64,000 nucleotides of DNA from Alteromonas gracilis (lineage in GTDB: Bacteria > Pseudomonadota > Gammaproteobacteria > Enterobacterales > Alteromonadaceae). The stretch's first letter is position 1. Each line of letters opens with the position of its first letter. Below the pieces are notes generated by a model that saw only the letters and a list, made by a program, of their open reading frames with translations, had not been told where the DNA came from and ran no database searches. This document shows, one piece after another, positions 1 to 8,337 of the stretch. The stretch covers positions 248,001 through 312,000 of the forward strand of contig NZ_PVNO01000026.1 of the NCBI RefSeq assembly GCF_002993325.1, in the 5' to 3' direction. The position numbers were made by a program, and so were the translations under genes.

Positions 1-1348
1 ATGCGTTACTTAACGACACTGCACCGAACAGGTATCGATATTTAGGGTAACGACTTAAAAACGCGCCAATGCCAAACCATAGGTAATCTAAGCTTCGCTT
101 TCCCCAGTAACGTGGCTGCACAAAACTTCTACCAAGCTCTAAGCCTTCTTTAAATAGTTTCTCGTTATTCTCGCCGTAATTGAACAAGGTTGCAGAATAC
201 AAACCTGTAGGGTGGTCAGGGGCGGTAAGTAGCTCTGCATCGCCAAAACGGTAAGCGCCTACAATTTCCAAATCACTTTCATCCCACAGTACAAGATGGT
301 AGTAGTGTGAGTCGTATTGGTCGATATCTCTGCGCTTGTTAGTGCCTTCTCCAACCGCTCTAAACGCTACCTCTCTTAGTCGACCTATCTCGCGCATAAT
401 GGGCGAGCAGCTTTTGTGCTGATAGAGATAAATAGACTTTCCATCGCCCGTTTCGCCCAAGTGCTCGCACTCACGTATGGCTCTGGCAAGCTCTTTTCTA
501 TCCTCTGGCATTGCAATAGAAGCTTGAGTGTGGAAAACGCCTTTTTTATTGCTACCAATACGGTACAAATGGCGCTTAAAGAGCTTTACCTGCTCTTTAA
601 GAGGAATAGTTGTTTGCTGATATGACTCAAAAGGAATAAGTTCACCAATTCGCATAGGAAGATGTTTTTTGCGCTGTTTAAACATCTCTTTAACGAGTAA
701 CGCTGTCGCAAGAGGTTTATAAACCATAGAGACACCGTAAAAGAGCGGGCTGTTTTTGGCGTCAATATAAACGGGCAAAATAGGCGCTTTCGCTTGCCTT
801 GCAATGCGCAAAAAACCCGAATGCCAGCGAGTATCACGCACACCCTGAGGTCGGAGTCTTGAAACTTCGCCTGCCGGAAAAATGAGGACGGCGCCATCTT
901 TATTCAAATGAGACTGGATGGCTGACAAATGTTGTTTGGGCGTTCCGCCCTGCATGTTGTTCACAGGGAGCAACATATCGTGCAATGGCTCAATCGCCAT
1001 AAGCATTTCGTTTGCAACCACTTTTAGGTCGTGACGCACTTCGCTAACAAGCTTTATCAATGCAAGAGCGTCTAGTGAACCAATAGGATGGTTTGCAATA
1101 ATAACAACCCTCCCATCGCTAGGAATACGTTCCTTCTCTACATCTCGAGTAGAGTAGCTGATATTAAAATACTCAAGAACTTGCTCTACAAAATCGATAT
1201 CTTCATAGTGAGGATATGTCTCGCCAAACTCAGTAATTTCACGCTCGTGAAGCAAATGTTTTAATACGAAAGACAGCGACTTAAAAAGAATTGGGTTATT
1301 CGCTACCTGAGGATAATGCTTGTTCAGTACTTCGTTTACGGTAAACAT
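1..1348 (-). CDS. OlsF/PlsC-like acyltransferase with C-terminal GNAT domain (3' end outside window)
   Basis: The frame opens at an ATG (1346-1348) and runs off the left edge with no stop, so 449 codons are visible and the C-terminus is missing. Residues 75-240 resemble a PlsC-type acyltransferase: NHPIGSLD (86-93) supplies the His and Asp of the HX(4-5)D box, and FPAGEVSR (157-164) the substrate-binding motif. From about residue 320 the pattern changes to an OlsB/GNAT-like domain (LREVAFRAVGEG, then IVGAYRFG). This two-domain order matches OlsF, the bifunctional ornithine-lipid synthase, and the broader 'putative hemolysin' acyltransferases (COG3176). It would act at the inner membrane, transferring fatty acyl groups to an amino acid or lysolipid. 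The domains are read from motifs; the ornithine-lipid role is inference, and a general lysophospholipid acyltransferase is the alternative. Confidence 0.75.
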   Translation of the reverse strand, partial: MFTVNEVLNKHYPQVANNPILFKSLSFVLKHLLHEREITEFGETYPHYEDIDFVEQVLEYFNISYSTRDVEKERIPSDGRVVIIANHPIGSLDALALIKLVSEVRHDLKVVANEMLMAIEPLHDMLLPVNNMQGGTPKQHLSAIQSHLNKDGAVLIFPAGEVSRLRPQGVRDTRWHSGFLRIARQAKAPILPVYIDAKNSPLFYGVSMVYKPLATALLVKEMFKQRKKHLPMRIGELIPFESYQQTTIPLKEQVKLFKRHLYRIGSNKKGVFHTQASIAMPEDRKELARAIRECEHLGETGDGKSIYLYQHKSCSPIMREIGRLREVAFRAVGEGTNKRRDIDQYDSHYYHLVLWDESDLEIVGAYRFGDAELLTAPDHPTGLYSATLFNYGENNEKLFKEGLELGRSFVQPRYWGKRSLDYLWFGIGAFLSRYPKYRYLFGAVSLSNA

Positions 1349-1595
1349 AGAACCTATTTCTCTTCCGGTTTTGGCGAACAATAGCAGGGCAATGTGACGT
1401 TTTTCACACACTTTGATGGCAGTTATTTGACAATGTTAATGAAATGTAAGTGCGTGCTCTACCTTCCTTAATGTTGTTGATACATGAGTGGGTTAGGTGC
1501 TTCTAGGCGAGGATAAAACGATTAGAGTGTCTCGACTCATAAAACGGTAGAACCCAAATGCTGAATTTACATAGCATCTATAATGGCAATAAAGA

Positions 1596-1619
1596 ATAGG
1601 GGCGGAATTGCGCCCCTAT
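1596..1619 (-). terminator. Hairpin downstream of the LpxH-like gene
   Basis: A perfect 9-bp stem (ATAGGGGCG / CGCCCCTAT) with a 6-nt loop lies 14 bp past the stop of the metallophosphatase gene. Read on the minus strand it is followed by a moderately T-rich stretch (TCTTTATT), so it probably ends that transcript. The T-tract is weak. Confidence 0.55.
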
Positions 1620-1632
1620 GTTGCTAAATGTT

Positions 1633-2430
1633 TTACGCGGCTTTAGATGGAGAGGATTTCACTGAGATTGACGTAACGCTCGCCGATTCCATGGTATCTA
1701 AATAATGAATAAGCGATAGATTACCGTTTTTATCTTCTGCCAACGCACTACAGTTTTCAATCCAGTCGCCGTCATTAATGTAGTGAATACCATTTTCCAT
1801 ACTGCTCTCTGGGTGGTGGATGTGACCGCACACCACACCGTCAAGCCCCATCTCATCAGCGCGCTTACAACATGCTTCTCGATAGCGGGCAATAGCTTCG
1901 TTAGCCCCTTTAATGTGCTTTTTAATATAACCGGCTAGTGACCAGTATTCTCGTTTGCGCCAAGCGCGAAAGCGGTTAAATTCACGGTTGAGAAAGAGCA
2001 ATAGGTCATAACCTTTATCGCCAATCCACGCATGAAACTTGCCCATTGTGACATCGCCATCGAATTGATCGCCATGTAAAACTAAATAGCGTTTGCCCTG
2101 TGCCGTGGTGTGAACCAACTCGCGCTCAATCTCTATATCACCGAAAGCCATGCCCGAATATGATTGGATAGGCTCGTCGTGATTTCCGGGTAAATAGACT
2201 ACCCGTGTGCCTTCTTGGCTCATTTGCATAAACTTATGCATTACCTGATTGTGGGCTTTGGGCCAGCGAAATTGCTTAGTCATTTGCCACATGTCAACAA
2301 TGTCACCTACTAGATATAAGGTGTCTACAGTGATGCTATTTAGGAAGGAAAGTAAGTATTCTGCCTTACAATCGCGGTTTCCTAAATGGATGTCTGAAAG
2401 CCAGAGTGTGCGATAGTGTGTCTTTTTCAT
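1633..2430 (-). CDS. UDP-2,3-diacylglucosamine diphosphatase-family metallophosphoesterase
   Basis: A 265-residue calcineurin-like phosphoesterase. The metal-ligand motifs appear in order: DIH (13-15), GDIVD (42-46), GNHD (82-85), HGD (119-121) and HIH (203-205). The closest family is the LpxH/LpxH2-like group, which cleaves the pyrophosphate of UDP-2,3-diacylglucosamine to give lipid X in lipid A synthesis on the inner face of the inner membrane. The central insert rich in Arg and aromatic residues (about 150-185) resembles the lipid-binding cap of that group. It stands alone, with its own terminator and no lpx neighbours. Because LpxH2-like proteins are a paralogous group, another substrate is possible, so no gene symbol is given. 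Confidence 0.8.
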   Translation of the reverse strand: MKKTHYRTLWLSDIHLGNRDCKAEYLLSFLNSITVDTLYLVGDIVDMWQMTKQFRWPKAHNQVMHKFMQMSQEGTRVVYLPGNHDEPIQSYSGMAFGDIEIERELVHTTAQGKRYLVLHGDQFDGDVTMGKFHAWIGDKGYDLLLFLNREFNRFRAWRKREYWSLAGYIKKHIKGANEAIARYREACCKRADEMGLDGVVCGHIHHPESSMENGIHYINDGDWIENCSALAEDKNGNLSLIHYLDTMESASVTSISVKSSPSKAA

Positions 2431-2523
2431 AGCGGGTTCCCAAAGCGATGCCTCGGACAGACACTATAGGTTTGCAAATTGACAGTACGGTGACGCTTGC
2501 TTGACCATTGTGTTACAGCGGTT

Positions 2524-3429
2524 TCAAATCCCTAACTTATCCGCCACTGCTACAAGTTTTTCTCGCATCCATACATTCACTAAGTCTTCATCGGCGTGTT
2601 TGTGCCAGTACATGTGTACGGGGAGTGGGGGGACATCAAATGGAAGGGGCAGAATTTCGATATCGAATTTATTACTGAATTGTTGGGCGAATCGCGTTGG
2701 CATGGTTAGCAAAAGATCGCATTGGCTAACTACGTTAACAGCAGCAAAGTAGTGTTCACACTGCAATGCGATGTTGCGATGTAAATTGTGCTGAGCAAGG
2801 GCTAGATCTACCGTATCTAATTTAGAGTCTTTTAAAGATACAAGCGCATGCTGTGCAACTGAGTAGCTCTTGATACTCGGGTTATCTACGTAGCTATTGC
2901 TAGGCGCGCATATTACGACAAACGTTTCTTCGCAGATAAACTGTGAACGAATGTCACGGCTGGTGGGAACTAACGCGTCAATTACGATATCAAGCTCTTT
3001 AGCGGCTAACGCGGGAGCAAGCTCGGGCCAGGTAACCTGTCTGCTATTCACCGTGATATTGGGAGTATGTTTAACAAGCTCTGGAATAAGCACGGGGAAA
3101 AATATAGATTCTAAAACATCTCTCAAGCCAAGGTTCACCTGACGGGGTTTATCACTTATATCAAAGCCCACTTTACCTTGTAACGTGCTTTCAAGGGTTT
3201 CTATTGATTTCACAACCGATGCAATAATGCCTTGGCAAAATGGGGTAGGCACGACTTGTCGTCCATGACGAATAAACAGTGGGTCATCAAATTTCTCTCG
3301 CAGACGACCTAGCGCGTGACTCACAGCGGGCTGCGTAATATGTAACGCATTAGCTGCTTTTGTGATACTGCCTTGATCATAGACAGCACGTAATACAATG
3401 AATAAGTTAAGGTCTAATTTTCCATGCAT
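2524..3429 (-). CDS. LysR-family transcriptional regulator
   Basis: A 301-residue LTTR. The N-terminal helix-turn-helix (residues 1-60) carries the typical GSITKAANALHITQPAVSHA pattern followed by LRxxFDDPLF, and the remainder is a two-lobed effector-binding domain. The frame is open further upstream, but the family start is MHGKLDLNLF at 3429; the earlier 43 codons look untranslated and would run over the divergent promoter. It is divergent from the BASS-type transporter at 3549, with about 120 bp between them. LysR proteins commonly control the neighbouring divergent gene, so the transporter is the likely target. The effector cannot be told from sequence. Confidence 0.85.
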   Translation of the reverse strand: MHGKLDLNLFIVLRAVYDQGSITKAANALHITQPAVSHALGRLREKFDDPLFIRHGRQVVPTPFCQGIIASVVKSIETLESTLQGKVGFDISDKPRQVNLGLRDVLESIFFPVLIPELVKHTPNITVNSRQVTWPELAPALAAKELDIVIDALVPTSRDIRSQFICEETFVVICAPSNSYVDNPSIKSYSVAQHALVSLKDSKLDTVDLALAQHNLHRNIALQCEHYFAAVNVVSQCDLLLTMPTRFAQQFSNKFDIEILPLPFDVPPLPVHMYWHKHADEDLVNVWMREKLVAVADKLGI

Positions 3430-3548
3430 ATTATTTATGGGTTTCCATAATAAGGCATCATTTTTATTTATTATTAAACAGAGTACACTGGCTGAAATGT
3501 TAATAAAAGGTTTCTTTAATAGAGGCTTCTTTTGTAAGGGGCGTGTGC

Positions 3549-4448
3549 ATGCAGGCATCTGTACTTACCGAGGTGTTGTTACCTCTAGCGTTGGCATTTG
3601 TTATGTTTGGTATGGGCCTAACGCTAACCCTTGCTGATTTTGCCCGATTACTTAAAGCGCCTAAAGCAGTAATAACGGGTTTTATAGGGCAAATTATATT
3701 GCTGCCTATGTTGGCGCTAGGACTGTGCTTCGTTTTTGGTCTACCCGAGTATATTGCGGTTGGCGTTATGGTTTTAGCAGCGTGTCCAGGTGGCACAACC
3801 AGTAATTTAATCAGTCACATCGCAAAAGCAAATCTGGCCCTTTCAGTGAGCTTAACCGCTATTTCTACCATCGCTTGCGTTTTCTCAACGCCCTTTATCA
3901 TTCAATTTGCTCTTGACTACTTTGTAAAAGAAAACGCGCCAGACTTTTCTATTATTCAAACAGTGATCGGGCTGGTTGGTATATCAATTGTACCGGTCAT
4001 TTTAGGCATGACCATTCGCAGCTTTAACAGCAGGTTTGCTACTAAAACTGAAAGCTTCTTTCGGCAGTTCTCTATGTACTTCATGTTGCTCATGATTGTG
4101 GGCGTGCTGGTTTCAGAAAGAAACAATTTAGCCGTGTCCTTTGAAAGCGCGTTTTTGGTTTGCTTAACGTTAAATTTATCATCGGTATTGTTAGGACTCG
4201 GGCTTGCTAAGCTTTCAAACCTAGCATTTAAAGACTCGCTCACGCTGGCCATTGAAATAGGCGTGCAAAACGCGGCGCTTGCAATGCTCATATGTATTAC
4301 CTTTTTAGATGCGCCTGATTACGCGATTGCACCTGGTGTATATGGCGTAGCGATGTACATCGGGCCCGCACTATTGGCCCTGTGGGCAAAACGAAAAATG
4401 CGTAACGAACAGCCATCAGTGTCACTGCAAAAGACAGAATCAGTTTGA
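3549..4448 (+). CDS. Bile acid:sodium symporter (BASS) family transporter
   Basis: A 299-residue, very hydrophobic protein with about ten membrane segments. The LAACPGGTTSNL motif (around residues 78-89) is the conserved crossover/substrate region of BASS proteins, which take up organic anions with sodium at the inner membrane. The ATG at 3549 is preferred over the in-frame GTG at 3543: the AAGGG at 3536-3540 is 8 bp from the ATG but only 2 bp from the GTG. It is divergent from the LysR gene, which probably regulates it. Three enzyme genes follow on the same strand after 127 bp. Bacterial BASS substrates vary (pantoate, 2-oxoacids, bile acids), so no substrate is assigned. Confidence 0.85.
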   Translation: MQASVLTEVLLPLALAFVMFGMGLTLTLADFARLLKAPKAVITGFIGQIILLPMLALGLCFVFGLPEYIAVGVMVLAACPGGTTSNLISHIAKANLALSVSLTAISTIACVFSTPFIIQFALDYFVKENAPDFSIIQTVIGLVGISIVPVILGMTIRSFNSRFATKTESFFRQFSMYFMLLMIVGVLVSERNNLAVSFESAFLVCLTLNLSSVLLGLGLAKLSNLAFKDSLTLAIEIGVQNAALAMLICITFLDAPDYAIAPGVYGVAMYIGPALLALWAKRKMRNEQPSVSLQKTESV

Positions 4449-4575
4449 TTGGATTGATAAGGCGGTCAATTCGAGCAAATAATGAAGTACTGATTAGCGC
4501 CTAACACAATAAAGCGCAACTAAACATAAATGCCGATACAAGAATAATGAAACAAGAACATTTAGGAAACACACA

Positions 4576-5406
4576 ATGCGCATATTAATTACTGGAGGCG
4601 CGACCGGCTTGGGTCAAGCCATTGCCCTTAAATGGGCAGATAAATGGGCAAATAAAGAAGGCACTTTTGATATTTGTATTGCTGATATAAACCAAGAAAG
4701 AGGGGATGAAACGGTAAATGCACTTATCGCAAAAGGTGCAAATGCATTTTATGTGCATTGTGATATCACCTCGGACAGCGATGTACAAACGCTGGCGCAA
4801 ACTATCGATTCCCGTTGGGGCGGCGTAGACTATGTTTTTAATAACGCAGGTGTTGCAACCGGCGGTAGCCTCTTAGATGAAAGTATTGAACAATGGCAGT
4901 GGGTTTTCGATATCAACGTGCTGGGTATGGTGAGAGTTAGTCGTGCCCTATTGCCGTTAATGCGCAAACAAGGTGGTGGCTACTTTATTAATATTGCATC
5001 GCAAGCGGGATTGACGCCAATTCCTTACATGGGTAGCTACAACGCGGTGAAAGCCGCTGTGGTGTCGTTTTCTGAAACCATGAAGTTGGAATTAGCTCCA
5101 GACAATATAGATGTAAGTGTGGTATGCCCTAGCTTCTTTAAAACTAACTTAGATGAGTCGATGAGAAGTACTAATCCCGCGTCGCATAAAATGATTAATA
5201 AGTTTTTTGCCAAAGCTGACATGACCAAAGAAGATGTCGCCGAGGCTATTTACCAACAGGTTAGTAAAAAGCAGTTTCTTATTCTTACTCACAAATTGGG
5301 TAAACGGGCTTTCTTATTAAAGAAGCTGCTGCCAACTCAGCGTTATATCAACAATATGCTAAATCAAACCAAGACGATGAAACGTGTGATGGAAAAGCAA
5401 AACTAA
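4576..5406 (+). CDS. Short-chain dehydrogenase/reductase (SDR)
   Basis: A 276-residue classical SDR. The cofactor motif TGGATGLG is at 6-13, NNAG at 89-92, and the catalytic Ser142, Tyr155 and Lys159 are all present (YNAVK). It should oxidise or reduce an alcohol/carbonyl with NAD(P)(H) in the cytosol. The C-terminal 50 residues are basic and extend beyond the core fold. It is the first of three co-directional genes (SDR, APH-like kinase, SDR); the gap to the kinase is 138 bp. The grouping suggests one pathway for a hydroxylated or ketonic acyl substrate, but the substrate is not visible in the sequence. Confidence 0.85.
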   Translation: MRILITGGATGLGQAIALKWADKWANKEGTFDICIADINQERGDETVNALIAKGANAFYVHCDITSDSDVQTLAQTIDSRWGGVDYVFNNAGVATGGSLLDESIEQWQWVFDINVLGMVRVSRALLPLMRKQGGGYFINIASQAGLTPIPYMGSYNAVKAAVVSFSETMKLELAPDNIDVSVVCPSFFKTNLDESMRSTNPASHKMINKFFAKADMTKEDVAEAIYQQVSKKQFLILTHKLGKRAFLLKKLLPTQRYINNMLNQTKTMKRVMEKQN

Positions 5407-5544
5407 GCTAAAAAAAGTCGAACATGTTTCGTGGGTGCTTAACTGCTGCGTGCTAAATAGCTCGCCACAAATACCTAGCGCGCGAGCATACAGCCGTACT
5501 TTGAAGTAAGCGCTTTAAAATAGAATTAGAAAGAAGAATAAGTT

Positions 5545-6651
5545 ATGCAACAGCAAGTCGTAGACAAGGCCGATAGCGTGCGCGCAGGCGAAGAACTAGA
5601 TGTGGATGCAGTACATCATTGGCTTAAAGGTAATCTTAGTTCATCTGCCCCATCACTTTTAGCTGCAGTAAAAAACAACGATAACCTACCTAGAGTTACC
5701 CAATACTCGGGTGGTGCCTCTAATTGGACATATTGTCTAGATTACCCCGACACCTCGCTCATTTTACGCAGAGCGCCTGCAGGTACCAAGGCGAAAGGTG
5801 CACACGATATGGCGCGGGAGTACCGACTACAACATGCGTTAAAGCCTGTTTATCGCTACGTGCCAGAAATGCTTGGGTTATGTGAAGATGACAACGTGAT
5901 AGGGACGGACTTTTATGTAATGGAAAAGTTCACCGGTGTTATCCCACGCAAAAATTTACCCCGAGGTTTAGACACCACAGAGCAGCAAACGAAACAGCTT
6001 TGTACAAATGTACTTGATAGTTTAATTGAGCTACATAAAGTCGATTACCAAAAAGCAGGGCTTGAGCACCTTGGAAAAGGCGCAGGATATATAGAGCGGC
6101 AAATCAGCGGGTGGAGCGAACGCTACAGTAAAGCGAAAACTTGGAACGTTCCTTCGGGCAAAAAGGTTATGCGCTGGCTTGAAAGAAACCTGCCTGATAA
6201 CGAGCGTATTTGTATAACCCACAATGATTTTCGTTTCGATAATGTGGTGTTAAAGCCAGACAACTACACGCAGATTATCGGTGTGTTAGATTGGGAATTG
6301 GCAACGTTAGGCGATCCGCTAATGGATTTGGGCAATACATTAGCGTATTGGGTTCAAGCTGATGATGACTTTTTAGCGCAATCAACCCGCCGCCAGCCCA
6401 CGCATTTACCGGGAATGTTTACCCGTAAGCAGGTGGTCGCCTACTACTGCAAAGAAATGGAATTAGATGTAGAGGACTTTACTTTTTATGAGGTGTACGG
6501 ACTTTTTCGGTTAGCAGGTATAGCCCAGCAAATTTACTACCGTTATCACCACAATCAAACAAACAATCCGGCGTTTAAAAACTTCTGGATCTTTATTCAT
6601 TACTTAATGTGGCGCTGTAATAAGGCCATTAAAGCATCAGGAAAACGATAA
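5545..6651 (+). CDS. APH/ACAD10-11-like phosphotransferase
   Basis: A 368-residue kinase of the aminoglycoside-phosphotransferase fold. It has the catalytic loop THNDFRFDNV (catalytic Asp228, Asn232), the metal-binding DWE starting at Asp249, and an N-terminal ATP-binding segment with the conserved ILRR lysine-loop region. It resembles the kinase half of mammalian ACAD10/ACAD11 and bacterial relatives such as LvaA, which phosphorylate hydroxyacyl-CoA so that the hydroxyl can be eliminated. The stop codon overlaps the start of the next gene (TAATG), indicating translational coupling with the downstream SDR. No acyl-CoA dehydrogenase is present next to it. Kinase chemistry is well supported; the acyl-CoA substrate is inference. 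Confidence 0.8.
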   Translation: MQQQVVDKADSVRAGEELDVDAVHHWLKGNLSSSAPSLLAAVKNNDNLPRVTQYSGGASNWTYCLDYPDTSLILRRAPAGTKAKGAHDMAREYRLQHALKPVYRYVPEMLGLCEDDNVIGTDFYVMEKFTGVIPRKNLPRGLDTTEQQTKQLCTNVLDSLIELHKVDYQKAGLEHLGKGAGYIERQISGWSERYSKAKTWNVPSGKKVMRWLERNLPDNERICITHNDFRFDNVVLKPDNYTQIIGVLDWELATLGDPLMDLGNTLAYWVQADDDFLAQSTRRQPTHLPGMFTRKQVVAYYCKEMELDVEDFTFYEVYGLFRLAGIAQQIYYRYHHNQTNNPAFKNFWIFIHYLMWRCNKAIKASGKR

Positions 6652-7403
6652 TGACAACAAGAAACAATATTCTGATCACAGGCGCAAGTTCTGGTTTAGG
6701 GAAAGGGATGGCCATAGAGTTTGCTAAACAAGGCTGTAACTTGGCTTTGTGTGCAAGGCGTTTTGAAAACTTAGAAAAGCTGAAAGAAGAGTTGCTTTCA
6801 ATAAATCCAAAGATTGACGTGTATATTCGGTCGCTGGATGTTAACGATCACGATGCGGTTTTTGAAGTATTCGACGCATTTAAAGCTGACATGGGAACCC
6901 TCGATAGGGTGATTGTGAACGCTGGAATGGGAAAAGGGGCGTCCGTTGGGACCGGCTATTTTCATGCAAACAAGCAAACGGCGGTGACTAACTTTGTATC
7001 AGCACTCGCTCAGTGTGAAGCGGCAATGGCTATTTTCCGAGCGCAAAATAACGGCCATCTTGTCACAATCTCTTCAATTAGCGCTGTGCGTGGGTTTAGG
7101 CGCGCAATGACGGTGTATGCAGCAACGAAAGCGGGCTTAACATCTATGACCGAAGGTATTCGAATGGATGTGATGAACACCCCAATTAAAGTAACCTGTA
7201 TTCACCCAGGCTTTATTCGCAGCGAGATTAATGAAAAGGTAGAGAAGGTGCCGTTTATCGTTGATACCGATGTGGGCTGTCGAGCTATGGTGAAGGCAAT
7301 AAACAAAGAAAAGGCGAATGCCTTTGTACCAAGCTGGCCGTGGGCTATCTTACACTGGGTAATGCGTATTGCACCGGCAAGTTCAATAAGGAAAATGAGC
7401 TAA
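6651..7403 (+). CDS. Short-chain dehydrogenase/reductase (SDR), coupled to the kinase
   Basis: A 250-residue classical SDR with TGASSGLG at 10-17, NAG at 90-92, active-site serines at 141-142, and Tyr156/Lys160 (YAATK). Its ATG overlaps the stop codon of the kinase gene by one base, so the two are translated together. It is quite different from the SDR at 4576, which suggests two successive redox steps rather than a recent duplication. The C-terminus (WPWAILHWVMRIAP) is hydrophobic and may associate with the membrane. A strong bidirectional terminator follows. Confidence 0.85.
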   Translation: MTTRNNILITGASSGLGKGMAIEFAKQGCNLALCARRFENLEKLKEELLSINPKIDVYIRSLDVNDHDAVFEVFDAFKADMGTLDRVIVNAGMGKGASVGTGYFHANKQTAVTNFVSALAQCEAAMAIFRAQNNGHLVTISSISAVRGFRRAMTVYAATKAGLTSMTEGIRMDVMNTPIKVTCIHPGFIRSEINEKVEKVPFIVDTDVGCRAMVKAINKEKANAFVPSWPWAILHWVMRIAPASSIRKMS

Positions 7404-7429
7404 GGCGTAAAGCAAAAGGCAGATACAAA

Positions 7430-7451
7430 AAAAGCGCCGAAAGGCGCTTTT
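7430..7451. terminator. Bidirectional rho-independent terminator
   Basis: A 9-bp stem AAAAGCGCC / GGCGCTTTT closed by a GAAA tetraloop, with A-tract and T-tract on opposite sides. It lies between the convergent SDR gene (ends 7403) and rpsT (ends 7472) and should end both. Confidence 0.85.
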
Positions 7452-7471
7452 TTAACTACTAATCGTAAAGA

Positions 7472-7735
7472 TTAACCTAGTGCTTTGATTTGCGCAGCTA
7501 GACGGCTCTTATGACGAGCAGCTTTGTTTTTGTGAATCAAGCCTTTAGTAGCCATTCTGTCAAGTACTGGAGTAGCAGCAGTAAGTGCAGCCTGAGCCGC
7601 TTCTTTGTCACCGCTTGCAATTGCAGCGATTACTTTCTTGATGCTTGTACGTGTCATTGAACGACGGCTAGCGTTGTGCTGGCGACGCTTTTCGGCTTGG
7701 ATTGCACGCTTCTTAGCAGACTTAATGTTAGCCAA
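7472..7735 (-). CDS. rpsT: 30S ribosomal protein S20
   Basis: An 87-residue, very basic protein ([18 protein letters not shown] start) of full S20 length, binding 16S rRNA in the small subunit. The start codon is TTG (UUG) at 7733-7735, preceded by GGGAG with 7-nt spacing; no ATG fits the conserved N-terminus. E. coli rpsT also starts with UUG, and that weak start is known to be part of S20 translational autoregulation, so the same control is likely here. Upstream are a good sigma-70 promoter (7780-7808) and an 11-bp inverted repeat that overlaps its -35 box. Confidence 0.97.
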   Translation of the reverse strand: MANIKSAKKRAIQAEKRRQHNASRRSMTRTSIKKVIAAIASGDKEAAQAALTAATPVLDRMATKGLIHKNKAARHKSRLAAQIKALG

Positions 7736-7779
7736 GGTGTAACTCCCAAAATAAATTCATGTCAAAAACGAGGGTGCGG

Positions 7780-7808
7780 ATTGTGCCTACCAAACGCCCA
7801 AATGTCAA
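7780..7808 (-). promoter_or_regulatory. Sigma-70 promoter for rpsT
   Basis: On the minus strand a perfect -35 TTGACA (7803-7808) and a -10 CACAAT (7780-7785) are separated by 17 bp, about 45 bp upstream of the S20 start. The -35 hexamer and spacing are strong; the -10 is moderate. Confidence 0.65.
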
Positions 7809-7831
7809 ACGATTTAAAAGTTAAATCGTTT
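7807..7831. promoter_or_regulatory. Perfect 11-bp inverted repeat at the rpsT -35 box
   Basis: AAACGATTTAA (7807-7817) and TTAAATCGTTT (7821-7831) are exact reverse complements separated by AAG. The repeat overlaps the last two bases of the rpsT -35 hexamer and extends upstream of it. The position suits an operator or an upstream promoter element; no regulator is recognised. Confidence 0.5.
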
Positions 7832-7908
7832 CGCGATAAAACGCGCAAGCTATTGAACACAAAGTATGCTCAACACGTTGCACATTCTTTGCGACATTTT
7901 TTGCAGAA

Positions 7909-8000
7909 AGCCTTTAGCGACTTAAAAAGAGCCTTTAGCGACCAAGTAAGCCTTTAGCGGCTTAAAAGAGCCTTTAGCGACCAAGAGAGCCTCTAGCGAC
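7909..8000. repeat. Five-copy direct repeat, 19-21 bp period
   Basis: The core AGCCTTTAGCGA occurs at 7909, 7930, 7949, 7969 and 7988 (copy 3 ends in G, copy 5 has CTCTAG). The linkers alternate between CTTAAAA(A)G and CCAAG(T/A)(A/G), so the array is also a 40-bp dimeric repeat of about 2.5 units. It lies in the divergent space between rpsT and murJ. Spacing of 19-21 bp is close to two helical turns. No coding frame explains it. Confidence 0.85.
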
Positions 8001-8337
8001 TTAATGAAAAACCGTCAGTAATTCTCAATAATTGAAGAATCCCCAACGACATTTCCCTGCGACATCAGAGCGGAAAGCCAAGCATAAACATAGCATCCCA
8101 TATCGGGCGCGGATTATAGCAATAAACCGAGCGAAGATGCACAACTTATTTTGAAGAAATCGTTTCGCCTGCCTGAGCCTTTCGTTATTATGGCTCGCTA
8201 CGAAAAGTAGTACTGGCTGTTTACTGTGTGTATTCCACTGATAAGGGAAGACATTATTCAACGTACACAGCCGCTATTTTACGAATAGGGCTTTTTCGGG
8301 AAAGCCGAACTTTTACCTTCTCATCTGGAAATGTGAC
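8001..8337. other. Non-coding stretch upstream of murJ
   Basis: No credible gene. A 78-codon frame on the minus strand has no homology I recognise and no clear ribosome binding site. The last bases hold a GGA sequence (8326-8328) placed to act as the murJ ribosome binding site. I see no strong promoter or terminator. Confidence 0.5.

Noticed and set aside
586-897. 103-codon minus-strand frame inside the acyltransferase gene
   Set aside because: It is in another frame of the OlsF-like coding region, which carries clear domain motifs.
3430-3558. 43-residue N-terminal extension of the LysR protein
   Set aside because: It would cover the divergent promoter region and precedes the conserved helix-turn-helix start.
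7909-8000. Possible CRISPR array
   Set aside because: Period is only 19-21 bp, the linkers are two alternating words rather than unique spacers, and no cas genes are near.
8025-8261. 78-codon frame on the minus strand between rpsT and murJ
   Set aside because: No recognisable domain, odd composition and no clear ribosome binding site; treated as non-coding.
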